Positions 32,653 to 46,724 of a stretch of 64,000 nt of DNA are shown here, one piece after another. Position 1 is the first letter of the stretch. Every line of letters begins with the position of its first letter. Made by a program: the position numbers and the translations under genes. The DNA is from Sebastes aleutianus (lineage: Eukaryota > Chordata > Actinopteri > Perciformes > Sebastidae), in contig CAKAKS010000067.1 in assembly GCA_916700875.1 (NCBI GenBank), positions 26,401,433-26,465,432 on the forward strand. Reading direction: 5' to 3'. The notes under the pieces are model-generated. The model was not told the origin of the DNA, did no database searches, and saw nothing but the letters and a program-made list of their open reading frames with translations.

Positions 32653-35600
32653 CACTTATGTGTGTATGTTTACCTAGACAGATTTTGGCTGTGAGGTTCT
32701 GCAGGAAAGTGTCATCTAGCAACACAGCATAGTTGTCCAGGACAAAGGAAAAGCCTGGTTTGGGGTCAGTCTTACAAACCAATTCCCCAAGCTGCTCGGT
32801 GTTGGGCTCACGGCCTGAGTAGTCCTTCACTCCTAAACCACCCACCTGTAGTGGAGGAAAGAGGTTTTTAGTTTTGCGGGTTCTACAAGTGCGGCAAGGA
32901 CGCTTATAGTGGAAATGAGTTAGCATCCGGTTCCCTCGTCTGGAAGTCAATGGGGTTTTTGAATGGGTTTTTAGTTAGATGCCTGAATAAGGTCTGTGGT
33001 TAACACAAGCTTGAGAGATTTTAACGTTTTGTTTTACGATATAAAATACGTCAGTAAATATTCCACTCGTGAATTTTGAAGCTTTTATATGTCTTAAAAA
33101 AGGCGGTTTCTAACAAGTGGCTAAATGAGACTACTAAACGTCATCACGCCAACTCGTCCGCCTTTACAGCCTCGTTGCTTATACTCTCGCTCATGTGACC
33201 GTGGTGTAGCTCGTTTATAGCCCAACGTTAGCTTTTTACTTCTGCTGATTGCATTCACACTTCTAACATCATAGAAGTGGTGTTCATTTGTGTCGATTAT
33301 TTTACGGAACATAACATATCATAAAGGTTTGTTTGCCACAGAGCTTATTTTCTGCAATAACCCAAAACCCAATGGAGCAATCACATTGGCTTTTTGTCGA
33401 GGGAACCCAGGGCGATGCTAACTTCTGGTCGGCCTACAAAAATACGTCATCCCTGCAGCACTCTATACGGGCATTCACGACATTTTAGTATCGACTACTC
33501 CCAAAAAGTCGTTATAGTCGATAAATCGTGGGAGATGTATCTTTTTTTTTTCAACCAATAACAATGATTAATTCTCGTCAAAAAGGTCTCAAATACAACC
33601 AGTAAAGGGTTAACTAATGTAGGCAGAACCCAGCTGGGCTCTGATAGGCTGTTTACAAAATGAGCCACGATCTGATTGGACTAAACCCAGCAAGCTTTTC
33701 TGAGCTGGAGATACCGTTTGACTTGCAGTCATGGTACGTGTCCACAGGGGCGTTTTTTATCGCGAGGGGACGCGACGCTTCCCAACATTGGACGCTTGGT
33801 GGGCTGTCCCTAGAAACAAGGCACTCGGCTCCTGATTGGACGAACGCTTTCCCGCCGTTGGCTGCTGCTCCCAGATTTCAAACCGGAACCAGTATGGAAG
33901 CTCGTTTGGAAACTTTCTTCTCTTATTTCACGAAAATAGTTCACTGAAATGTGTTTCTGAAAACATTTGAGGCAAGAAATAATCCTTGCAGTTGCTGAAT
34001 CTGTCTTTGTTTTGGATCGACAACGTTTATTTTAAAAGATTATCGGGAGTTTCGAGAGGCGGCGAGTCGCGTCGGACGCCCGTGATTTGCATAAAGTAGA
34101 CGAGCCCTCAACTTTATGCAAATAAGGAGCGGGCGTCGTGACGCCTAGTCTCTCGAATCGCGATGCCACGCTACCAGAATGCATTGCGCGGCTGCTTACA
34201 TAGACAATGAATGGAGAGCGTGGAAAACACGGAGTCTGTGGACACGTACCGTAACGACGCGACTGCAGAAATACCGTTTTCATTATTTATCAATACAAGT
34301 TTATCATATTCAATGTTTTTATAATATAATGAGTTTTTAGACTATTCTGTGTCTATCTAGGTGTATTGTACTCACCCGGAGATTTTTACCACAGAGTACG
34401 TTGAGGGGAACCTTGTCCCTGATAATATCAGAACGTCCATCAGTGAGAACGATGACGACTTTGTTCTCTTTCTTCATCTCGGCGATGGTGTTGGTCAGAG
34501 CATAATCAAGGGCCTCACCCGTGTACGTAGCCTCAGCCAGCCACTGCAATTCTCTCACTTTCCTGTACAAACACACAGACACACACACAGAAATGTTGTC
34601 AGTTCAATCACTGACATTAAAAAAGTCATTGTAGTGCAGCTAGTTTATTGGGAGCAGGAGGAAACGGTTAGCCTCTGTCAAAATTGAGAAGAAATATGCC
34701 TACAGTTCGAAATTCTTTTTAACAGTAGCATTGTGTTAGCCAGCAAGCGAGTGTGAAGCAGTTGTTCAAGAAATAGTAAATACAACATTTCTGCTTGTGT
34801 ACAGATTAAACAAACAAGACACAACATGTTAGTTATTAATGTTTTAGAGGTGTAGCAGGCTAGCTAGTACACAACGAGACCAGGCTGCACCCGTCTGTAC
34901 GCTAAGATATAAGCTAATTGCCCTCTGGCTCCAGATCCGTACTTATCACATAGACATATGGTGACATGATTTTTTGATCTTCACGTCATTCTTGGAGAGA
35001 CAGCCAATATGCGCATCACCCAAAATGTGAAACTATCTATTTAAACTAGCGCTGTCAAACTTAACGCGATAATAAGCCGTTAACGCAAATTCGCCACTAA
35101 TTTCTTTAACACATTGACGCAACGTGCAATTTTTAAAGCTAGAGGGAAGTTACAGGCATCATCGACTAGAAAACCTAATGAATCCATTGGTACCAACCAT
35201 GTCATACTAGGAGGTTAAATAACGCAAACTTTCGCTAAATTTTGGCGAGGAAAAACTGGCGTGGCCATTTTCAAAGGGGTCCCTTGACCTCTGACCTCAA
35301 GATATGTGAATGTAAACGGGTTCTATGGGTACCCACGAGTCTCCCCTTTACAGACATGCCCACTTTATGATAATCACATGCAGCTTTGGGGCAAGTCATA
35401 GTCAAGTCAGCACACTGACACACTGACAGCTGTTGTTGCCTGTTGGGCTGCAGTTTGCCATGTTATGATTTGAGCATATTTTTTATGCTAAATGCAGTAC
35501 CTGTGAGGGTTTCTGGACAATATTTGTCATTGTTCTGTGTTGTTAATTGATTTCCAATAATAAATATATGCATACATTTGCATAAAGCAAGCATATTTGC

Positions 35601-38600
35601 CCACTCCTATGTTGATAAGAGTATTATGTTATGTTAAATGTAAATGTTACAAAGCGCTTTTGATAGAGCTAACTGTATTCCCTTGCTTACCATCATTTGC
35701 TGAACTAGGCTGAACAGACGACACAACTGAATTGGGTGAAAAGAGATGATTTTATAATTGACCTCCTCACTCTTAATATGACAGCACTGTTGAAAATATA
35801 AACAGCCAATCCTGAGTTAGTAAATTAGAAACTGCACTGCTCGTTCTTGGAAAGGATTAGGGGCTTATTGCAATACTAAAACGCAAATACTGTCTGACTG
35901 ATGTAAAGTTGTGGCCTGGAGAGGATTACACTGAACCAAGGAAATCAAACCTCGGCAGCAGCGTCGATGACATTGAATCATTTACCGAATACCACTACAG
36001 TACACAGTCAAAGAGCAAGCCAGCAACGCAGGCAGGGCTCTGGTCGCATGCATTTGAACTCACTGTTTAAATATGTTGAGGTTCCCGACATCGATCAGTC
36101 GGACTTTTTCCTGGGCTTGCGATCCACTGTACTGGACGACGCTCAACCCGGACTCATCAGGTGCAAACTGGAAAGAAAAGCAATGCATGGTGACCATGTG
36201 TTTTGGTCCGTGTGTGTTATGTCTACAAGCATGTGTTTTGCTCTGTCAACATTTCTGCGTCCCACCCATCCTGACTAATTATATCCAAACTGGAAGAGGA
36301 GAGTCACTGGAGAGACATAAAAGCAAGTTCCAAAACCCCAAGACAATTTCTTTCATTCACACTTTCTATTTTGAGGTCTGTTCTCAGGGCAGTGTTTCCT
36401 AACATCTCGGAAAACAGTTTTCGCAATGTTTTTTTGGTGTAATTTTGAATAAACAACATAATCCACAAAGGTCAAATGCCGGTTATCCTACAGAGGCTAA
36501 GCAAAAGATGGATGAATATGAAATATAGTGGAGTTAAACCGACTGTAGGCAGAATATTTTTGGCAACATTAGGCAGAAATTCAAAATATTAACCTTTTCA
36601 GCATATTATAATTCAAGTGTTCTGAGAGAAAACTAGACTTCTGCACCTCCTCATGACTCTGTTTTCAGGCTTTAAAACATCTAGCCCGTGACGAGAAACT
36701 TTGGCCAATCACAGGTCATTTCAGAGAGAGAGCGTTCCTATTGGCTGTTCATTCAACGGAGGCAGCTGTCAATCCTTCGTGAACTCCGATCAAACGGTCA
36801 AACTAGGCAGCGCTAATCAAATATGAATCAATATTCTGTTACTGTAATGCCTATTTCTTGCCTCGAATGTCTTCAGAAACATCTTGTAGTGTACTGTTTA
36901 GCTGTAAAATGAGAAAGTTTGTGACCCAGCATTCATGTTGAGATCAGTTGAGGAAATACCAAGCACCGCCCACCAGCCGGAGCAAACTTTCTCATTTTAC
37001 AGAGCAGCCACTTTGTGTTTCTGAAAACATTCGAGGAGAGAAATAAGCATTACAGTAACAGAGTATTGATTCATATTTGATCAGCGCTGCCTAGTTTGAT
37101 CGTTTGATCAGAGTTTGTGAGTGATTGACAGCTGCTCAGAGACGGCAAGGCTTCAGCTCGGCTCTGATTGGTTGTTTTCCTCCGGTCTGTGAAATCTTGC
37201 AGATGCCATTAGGAGCACCAGAGGACACAGAGGCACATGATTTTTTTTCCAGATTACCTGTCTCATGCACTCCTGTCAGGATATAATGACCGTTTTATAA
37301 AAATAACTTTTTTAAAATCATATTTGCTCCATTTCTACCCACTGATGCTTTAAAACCAGAGATAAACAGCTCGGACATTACCTTGAGTTGCTGGTCTTTG
37401 CTCAGCCTGTCTATGACTGTGATGATAAAGTCTTTGGAGAGTTCAAAGTTTGAGGAGCCGATACTCTCTGAGCTGTCCACGATGAATGCCAGGTCCAAAG
37501 GTGCACACTTACACTCTGGAGACACACACATAAGCAAAACCAAAAAAGGATCAGGATAAGCCACGGAGCAAAAGAGAAACTTCCAAATTATGACGGTGAC
37601 TTTGTTTTAGATTGAGCACAAACTTACCACAACAAGCTGCGACGCGATTAGGAGAGGATGGGGGGAAGAAAAACACAAATCAAAGTTAATTAACTGGGCA
37701 GTAACAAAAAACATAACCTGCGTTACCCTCACATTCTTCAGGTTTCGATTGCTAGTCAGGCCCAAAGTTGAAAAGGGCAAAGTGTTTAACGTGGAGTACA
37801 TGTGGCTTCATTTCAGTCGAGTGTTTCGACTTACAGCAGAGCTTCATGATGATGTCCAGAATTTCACATTCCTGAAGAGAGAGAGCGGTGGATTACAATG
37901 TACAGTACAGCAATGCACTGTTAAATCACATTACATAACTTTATGTACACTACACTGTTTCATGCTGCTCCAGAATGAAAAATAAAACACTACAACGGTG
38001 ATATTTTACTCAGAGGAGTCGTCGGTGCTCAGGAAATTGAATGTGTGGCTTTTGGACTGAACATACAGTATCAGTTTTAGAGTCAAAGCTAGCACAGCCT
38101 CGAGGGGGGACTTAAGTCTGTGGTGCTTAGCCGACCTTTCCTGCGGGCGAAAATGAGGGCGAAGGTTCAGATTAAATGGACTGATAAGATTCTTTTTATA
38201 CTCACATCAGTTCCTGGTGGTCCAGGAGGCCCAGAAGGTCCCTGAAGAGAGAGGAAGAACGAGGGAGAAGAGAAGATAGGGGGGGATTGAGTGATTCATA
38301 GATGTGTTTATCTGTTTCAAAAAGAACTGGCCAGACAAAAGTTAAGCTGGTCTGACTTCAAGATGACAGAATAAAAAAAATAAAAAGTGATTCTTTGGAA
38401 AAACCATTACTCCTTTGACTGCAAACCAGAATCCCTCAGTCATCGAAACCCACATCCACACCCACACATTTGGTATCTTTCTGAAAACAACATGTGAGAA
38501 TCTTCCCAAAGTTCATTGCCACAGCGTTTTATTTTTATTTTGTTCACTCGGCTGCAGGAAAACCATCTGTTTTGTTTTAACAGACATTGAACTCAGTTTA

Positions 38601-38642
38601 AGAGCATTCTTTTCGGTGACAAAGACGCCAGTGTAGCTTGCA

Positions 38643-38685
<43 letters not shown>

Positions 38686-41600
38686 ACCGTTAATTGCAGA
38701 CGAGAGAAACTGTCTCGTGAATACATGACGCAAACTGTTCATACAGAAATATGCAGCAGAGACACAAGCCAGAGGAGAGGTGGAAAGAAGAGAGGAAAAT
38801 AGGGAGGAGAAGGAGGAGAGACAGAAAGTAGGGGAAAGTGTGAAAGGGTAGAGTTTAAGGAGAACATGTCTGCATGCACTGTGTTATATTTAGATCCGAT
38901 CTTTGTTCATCTTTTCACATGATCCAATACCACAAGATTTCACTTGCCAGTTGGTGAAAAGGAAAAGGAATTACACCATCTTTCCAACATACTGTAAGCC
39001 AAACTAAGGGATGCCATTTTATTTTATGTCTTTGCATGCGGTTTGATGTTATGTTGAGTGGTGAGATTAGCTAACCTCAGCTCAGTTACTGGGATAAGTG
39101 TCAACCTCTGCCCACAGGTAGGGAAACACACAACCCTGGGTTACGAAAGGTCATGTGATATTCTGTATTTCTATATTCAATGTCAACGAATCCCATAAAA
39201 AGACCAAAACCAACAATTGATCCTACTAACAAGTAGCACCTGTGTAGCCAAAGCCTGTTTTACAGCTTATTCCTCCTCGACACAGAGCTCCATTGTTGTC
39301 CAAAAACTATTAAAAACACATCAGTGAGCTATTATCATGAGCACAGGCACTGCAGTTTATTTTATTTACTGTTCTGGTGCTGTCAATACCTATTAGAGCA
39401 CCAAATGTGTATTAATCCACAGCTGAAAATAGTTCCCAACAAATACAAATTTTCTCCTGTTATTATTATTTCCACGAATACGTTTTTAAGTCTTTAGTGG
39501 GAGCAAAATGCTTGAGGCTGAGTAAGTCACACACACTAACACATTGTTGGTTTGGCTTTGTAAATATGTAAATTAAAATATGACTAATCTATGCTAATCT
39601 AATATGGAGCTTTTTTCCTATCTTTAATCAAGAGCGTGGTCTTTCAATTTGAGAGCATGACTCATTGATTTCACGTTCAGATTTTGTAATGCTTTCCCTC
39701 AAAACCCTGTCCTCGCACTCAAGTAGCCTCTGCTTGCACTTGGATTTGCTCTGCTTCTGCTCAAACTGAATGCTCGTATGCACTCAAGATACGTTGTTGC
39801 TTACACAGATTTCCTGCGCTCCAGCTTCAGCCCTTCTCCTCGCACTCGGACTGCTGCTGTGCGCTTGTGAAACTCTCAGATTTCTCCTCTGCTCTCGGAT
39901 GTTTTGTGTGCAATAAGCCTGTCAAAATTCTCCAACCAATAAAATGCCAGGCATAGCGTTGACCAATGAAATTATCCCTGCCTTGTTGTGGGTGTGTCCT
40001 CCAGGAAATTTAGCCTCTCTATGGCCTCTATCCATTTGGCGTAGAGAGGAGGTCGTGTTGCTCTGGCTCTATCTACTTGGCATGGAGAGGAGGTTGTGTT
40101 GCTCTGGCTCTATCTACTTGGCGTGGAGAGGAGGTTGTGTTGCTCTATCTCTTTGGCGTGGAGAGGAGGTCGTGTTGCTCTGGCTCTATCCGTTTGGTAA
40201 TGCCGGGAAGCTGCTTGACATCCTCCTGGATCCACCTTCTCACATATATGTTCACATTATATGTATTCATTTTTGTCATATGGATTGTCTATGTTGTATT
40301 TTCATTACGTTGTTACTCTGTGCACACGACATCTATTCCACGTCTGTCCATCCTGGAAGGGGGATCCCTCCTCTGTTGCTCTTCCTGAGGTTTCTTCCAT
40401 TTTTTCTTTTTTCCCTGTTAAACGTGTTTTTTTTTGGTGGGGAGTTTTTTGTAAAGCCCCCCCGAGGCAAATTTGTGATTTTGGGCTATACAAATAAAAT
40501 TGACTTGACTACTAGAACGTACCTGATGGGCGGTTACTCTTTAACCCGGCGCATCCACTTCCGCCCTCCAAAGCTTTATTATATGTACTTCCCCTTGCTT
40601 TCTTTTCAACTTTTCGAATAAGAGGACAGTTAATATATAAACCAGCGCCTGTACTTTTGTTTTTTTTACTGCTCTCAAATTGAAAGATCACGTTCTTGAA
40701 TAAAGATAAAAAAAAAACTCTACAATCTTTAACATAATGTTCTCTTGACGGTATTTACAACAGTAAAACAGTAAAATGACCCCAAAACTATGTTTGAATG
40801 TCAGAGTAGGTTAAAGGTTTAGAGGGAGGGGTCTGCTTTATATGTGTGGATAGCAGTCCCTCCAGAGTCTCAACTTGCACACACACACACACACAGTCAG
40901 CTCATGCTGGGGCTCCATGGTATTCTTACCGGATTGCCCTCGGGTCCTCGGTGACCTTTGGCCCCTTTAGGTCCTCCAGGTCCTGGGTCGGTGTTCTGTG
41001 AAAAGAGAAAATTAAAGGAGATTGAGAGAGAGACCTGCAATGAGTTTCTTTCTATTTTGTTTTTACAAGAGAACAAGGCGCTACAAGGATGGAAACACTT
41101 TATAGTTATACTACAATGTTTTTATACGGTCTCTATGTTGAATGTGTACTGCTATAAAAATCAGTCACGGTCTGGGGCGTAATTTAATTCTTTTATGACA
41201 TGATGACAGCTTTGTGTCCCATATGTGTGTTTTATAAATTAGTAAGTCTTCATATGGCTGCAGGCCAGCTATGTGCATGTGCTGCTTCTCTTCTCGTCTT
41301 TAGTAACATGAGTGTTTCTGTACACATCACATCCAGGGCTCAACTCAAATCTTTTCACGGCATTACTGACAGTGTTAGCCATGATCAGCCTGCAGTACAA
41401 CTGTACTGTTGTACTGTTCAATCCGTTGCATTGAATAAGGCTTGGTGCTTAAAAAATTATATTAAAAAAATGTCTAATACTGGATTGACTATTGCTATAA
41501 ATACTTAGTTCTGCCAAAAAAAAGGTGGTACTAAGCAGCCATTCGTTTTTTTTCTGACTGGGAAGGCATAGGAAGCCACTCAAGTGAAAACTGACTTGGT

Positions 41601-44600
41601 GTCTTTGATTTGTCTTTGATAAGAATTCTTGCTGCTGTATTTTGGGCTGCTACTGAATTTGTAATGCTGCAATTTGTAAGGTCTGAGAAGAAAACATCAC
41701 AGTAGTCTAGTCTGGATAACAGACGCGTGAATGAAATTATGCACCTGACTACAAATGGTATAACAGAGAAGGATGAAAGCTTGAGGACGTCATTCATGTG
41801 TTGAAAAAGAAGTTCTCCAACAGCTAAACGGTGGTTTAACAACACTCAGTTTGGAGAAATAATCTGGACCACCTGGTGGGATAGCAATGTAAATCCGGGT
41901 GTCATCAGCATAAAAACGGAAATTTACATGAAATTCATGGCGGATGTGACCAAATAGGGGCATAACACAGTGAGAAAAGTAATGGTCCTTAAATGGAGTC
42001 TTGAGATACCGCCGCTGGAAAGAATGTGACAATGAGAGAAAGTGTTTTATAGATTACAGTGCGTGTTCAGGGGGTTGGATGATATAGTTAAATTATTCTA
42101 TCACAGAAAATATAATTTTGTATCACGATAGCAATATATTGTGATATAGTACATGTTTTGGAATAGGGATGCTCATTTTGAAAGATTTTCTTAACCGATA
42201 ACCGACCCTCATTAACCGATTATTAACCGTTAACTGACAAGATTTGTGCCTCGTACCAGCTGCAAGAGCACAACAGATATTCGTTGATGGTAGTCCCCAG
42301 TTCACCCGTCCAGGAATGTTAATTTAGCACTTTTGCATTTATCTGGTGGCTGCAGTTACAAAGTTACTTTGCAGATCAAAATTTTTGCTGAACATGTGAA
42401 AACCTTGTGGGTGTGCAGGGCCTTTAACTAAAAAGTACAGCCAATATTTGACTGTATTTCATTTAGGCTTATCTGAAATGTCAAAAAGGGCTACAGTATA
42501 TGTCACAAGACGTAGCGCTTTTTAGAAAATGGAATGAACACATCGGAACAGTTTCAAAGAGTAGAGTCAGTCTGAGAAAAGCCTCTGAATCCAGTTCAAA
42601 TCTTAATTGAGGCCAGGTCTGGTCCTGTCTGGCTCACTTATCTGCCACACCAGCAAGGCTGCAGGGACAGAGAGAGTAGCCGAAGCCCCTGCAGCTGCTG
42701 CTCTCTGACCCACAGCTGATCGCTGTGAGATTACACTGATGTGTGGAGAATAAAGAGCTTAAACACTGAAAATCAAGTTCCATCTTCCTACAGACACTGT
42801 TACACACTATAAAGGTTCTCTATGCGATATCCAGAGCATTAATATAGTATATATATAATTGTCTATGTAAAGATATAGAGGAGTAATGTCTACCTGAGCA
42901 GAGGATGAAGCCGGGCCGACAGCACGTACCTTTTAGTGTATGTTCGTGCATGTGAGCGTGCCCTACTGGCAAGGCGTCATCACGAAAGCGTAGCACCCAC
43001 CCTCCAGCCCCCCCCCCCCCCCAGGTTAACACTGTCAGCTCTGTCAGCATTGTTGCGGTTGTTAGCACCGTTAGCTGCGAGCCACTGGCTCAGCCGTCGC
43101 CATGTTGAGAGCAGTGCGGAGGCAATAGATATGCTCCAAATCTCGCATTTAGTAGCTTTAGAGAAATGTGGACATCTTGGTTTGAGGAAGTCGGCAGACA
43201 GCTGCAGAGAATTTCAAATTGATGCAAAATTGAGAGCGGATACCGCGCATAATGGAGTTATGAAACAGCTTTCAAAATGTCCTGCAAACACATGTGCAGA
43301 TTCAAGGGTAGCAGATGTTTTAAAGAACGTATTTACTCACGTACAATATTGAACTCTTTAACAAGCTCATTTTTTAGAAAGAGCTGCATGTATTTCTCTT
43401 CAGCAAAAAAAAACTGAGAAGGTTTTGAAAAGTTTTGTCTACACAGTTTCTCTCCTCTCTGCTCCAAATACGTTTGGATTGATAGTTACATAAATACGTA
43501 ATTTGTAACTCAACGTGCCGGACAGAAATGAAATGCACAAATCATCCCAATTAATTCATTTTACTTTTTGATCGGAGCTGGAAGCCGACTCAAACTAGCA
43601 GATATGCACTGCTGCTATACAACCACCGACCTACAGTGGACAGATATGAAAGAGAAAGAGAGACAGAGAGCGAAGGTAATGCCAACCACCTGGCTTTTAA
43701 CTCTCTCACACACACACACACACATGCATAGTTGCTGTCAGCCTTGAATAAGTACACACACACACACACACACACGCACATACCTGTATATACACACACG
43801 TTTCCTATTACTACACGCTCTCAACTTCAAACACTCTGATGTAAAGAACATGGGCCATATCATCCACAGTTACACACACGTCCTGACCCTGACTCAGATT
43901 TGACGACACAGCCAGATGTGACCGTTTGTTGTACCTTGACGAATATATCGTGTATATTATCATTCCACAGTGCGTTAGCTAACAAGTTAAAAAGGTGAAC
44001 AAGTCAAAAGATCCGTCTCCACCTTTATTTTCTCTGACACACTTCTGTGTGTACCCCCGAGCCCTCTGGCCAGGGAAAGTGCAGGCAACAAAGTACATGC
44101 CTGCACAGTGTGAAAATATTTAAACAATTTAAAGTCCTGTCGCTCAAAAATCACAATGAAACCAGTGGCATTAGGCTCTTTGGATATGTTGTTGGCCAGT
44201 TTGGTGTCTCATGATTTCAAGTCAAACTGGTAACTGTTTCTTCCGTTGTACTGTCCAAAACAGTGAGTGTAAAACTCGTGGAAACAAACGAGCGATTGTT
44301 CAGAGAAACGGATATAACCGACTGTTAATAGAGAAAATAAGAGTTGGATGAATGCCTCTAGGGATAAGTGAAGTTTAATGGATTCAGGTTTTTTTTTTTT
44401 CCAATGAGATGATCTTATTATGTATTTTTATAAAGGACATGGTCATGGACTGAACAATGGAACAGCAGCAGGGGGAAGATTAGAGATATTTTGTTAAAGG
44501 CAATAGTTTGACATTTTGGGATATGCGCTCGTTCGCTTTTATGCCAAGAGTTAGATGAGAAGATTGATACCAATCTCATGTATTGCCAAGTTAGCTTAGT

Positions 44601-46682
44601 TTAGCATAAAGCCTGGAAACAGGGGGAAACAGTTAGCCTGGCTCTAGGGGTCACTGCTTCAGGCAAAAATAAAAAGTCAGGCAGATAACCTCCCGGCAGC
44701 TCTTCATTTGTTGTATGAATTAAACAAGATTATGTCTCAAAGTTACTACGAGGAACTTTACGAGGACCTACAAAAGTTAACAAGACCATCAGCGAAAAGA
44801 TAGGCTATTTCTATTCAGTTATTCTTAATGCTGGTCATCGGTGCCACCGGGTCCGATTCTAGAGAATTCAGACAAAATCATGCAGGTTCACCAGAAACTC
44901 CTTCAGCTCAGACTCCAGCGACCAGCCCACCACCGACAGACCCAGATCCAGCTTCTCTGCTGCCTTCGACCTGCAGTCGGATCTCCGGCGGGAGGGACTC
45001 TGGTGCTCGGAAACACTACCGCTTTTGTCCACAGGGACCGCCAAAATCAACACAAAATGTAAGTTCCTTGTATTAACTTTAAAGGTGCAATTCATATCAT
45101 TGTTTTTACGCAACGTTGTTTTTTCGCAACGTTGTTTTTTCGCAACGTTGTTTTTTTCGCAACGTTGTTTTTACGCAACGTTGTTTTTACGCAACGTTGT
45201 TTTTACGCAACGTTGTTTTTACGCAACTTTTTTTTACGCAAAGTTTTATGGGATGTTGTTTTACATAACGTTGTTACGCTTGTTACATCACGTAAGAAAG
45301 TCTGCTATGACCGGTTATTTATTTACGCTAGTTACGTTGTTACGGTTGTTGCAGTTGTTACACTACGTTGTTACGTTATTACGTTAATTATTTTAACACA
45401 AACTATGGTCTTTTTTCTAAACTTAACCAAGTAGTTTTGTTGCCTAAACCTAACCAATCGTTTCACAACATTAAACATGTGGCATTGTGCGTTTCTGCAA
45501 GCGTGATATGAGGCTGATATGAAACATATTCATGAAACGTATTTTTGTTTCAGAAACCTCGACATGCAACGTATCCTGTGGTTTGCAGAATCGTACAAGG
45601 TCAACATTTTTTCTGACGACTGGGTTGATACAGTACAATAGTTCATAGATTACGTTCTAATCTAACAAATATCTTTAATACATGTCTAATATCTTTTTAA
45701 TGCATTTCTCTTGTGTTGGTCTTTCACATTACTAAGACTGTAGAAGTGTAAAATATAATAGACTACGTCAAATTATACCAAGGGACATACATGAGGGGGT
45801 TCCTGGTACATTTTCTATCTTGTAAGGGGTCCGTGGCTGAAAAAAGATTGAGAACCTCTGCATAAGAGGACCATATGGGTGATTGTGTATGTTTTTTCCC
45901 ATCTACTTTACATTCCTGACAACCATTTTCCAAAGCTCACCACGAGTTTATAGACTAATTTGGGCGTGGTGTTGATTATTTATATTTCCGTAAGGGGAGC
46001 AGTCTAGATAAAGTCAATGGAGCAAAACAAACTTCAAGTCGCACTAGCAAGTTTGAAATCAAGAAGATTTTGGGAAATGTAAGTTGGTGATATGGCACTT
46101 TACAATCAAGCTGAGGTTTACGGTCCTTTAAACATATCTGTAGAATCAGTTAGAGAGGTTATGAGATGTTTCCTGTATGCTGCTGTCACTACTCAAGGAC
46201 AAGCACAATAAGGAAAAGGTAAACACTGGAAAGACTGGGTGAATTATACTCACATTGAGAGCACACATCTAATCCTGCTCTGTGCTAGAGAACCACAAGT
46301 TCCTGATGAGTGGTAAACTGAACTGACACTGTAAATCCAAAGTTTACAACGTGTAACTCCTCTCGAAGAAAAGAGGGTCAGGGTGCACTGATGTTCGGAT
46401 GAGAGAAATTACAAACGTGTGTTTATGCCGTGAAACATGAACCTTGGAAATGCAATTATTTTAATGTAAACGTGAACAACTTAAACTCGGGGTTAAAGTG
46501 TTAAAACGGGCACACTATATGGAAACGGGTGATCACACACATGTACGGTTGCTATGCACACTCGCTCACACACACACACACCAACAAAATGATGCTGTCC
46601 CTTCATCGTTTCTGCTCATTTCCTGGTATCCTTGACAACGACATATACACAGCTGCATCTGCTCAAAGCCCTCTTCCCCAAA

Positions 46683-46724
<42 letters not shown>

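Larger units (their letters stand above)
39606..40719. mobile_element. Element with long (about 45-bp) inverted ends, 1.1 kb
   Basis: The left end contains TTAATCAAGAGCGTGGTCTT followed by TCAATTTGAGAGC. The right end contains GCTCTCAAATTGAAAGATCA followed by CGTTCTTGAATAAAG. These are inverted partners with few mismatches. Inside lie a tandem repeat (40025-40200) and a retroelement-like tail (40330-40505). It is in the col6a1 intron between exons 26 and 27. No transposase is seen, so it is non-autonomous. Confidence 0.7.

Noticed and set aside
39944..40621. Plus-strand open frame of 225 codons
   Set aside because: Runs through a tandem repeat and a retroelement tail inside an inverted-repeat element. 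No domain beyond what the repeats create.
42820..43352. Possible gene around the CpG-containing stretch near 43.0 kb
   Set aside because: The open frame 42936-43352 has no domain, starts within a C run and lies within the long col6a1 intron. It looks like repeat-derived sequence.
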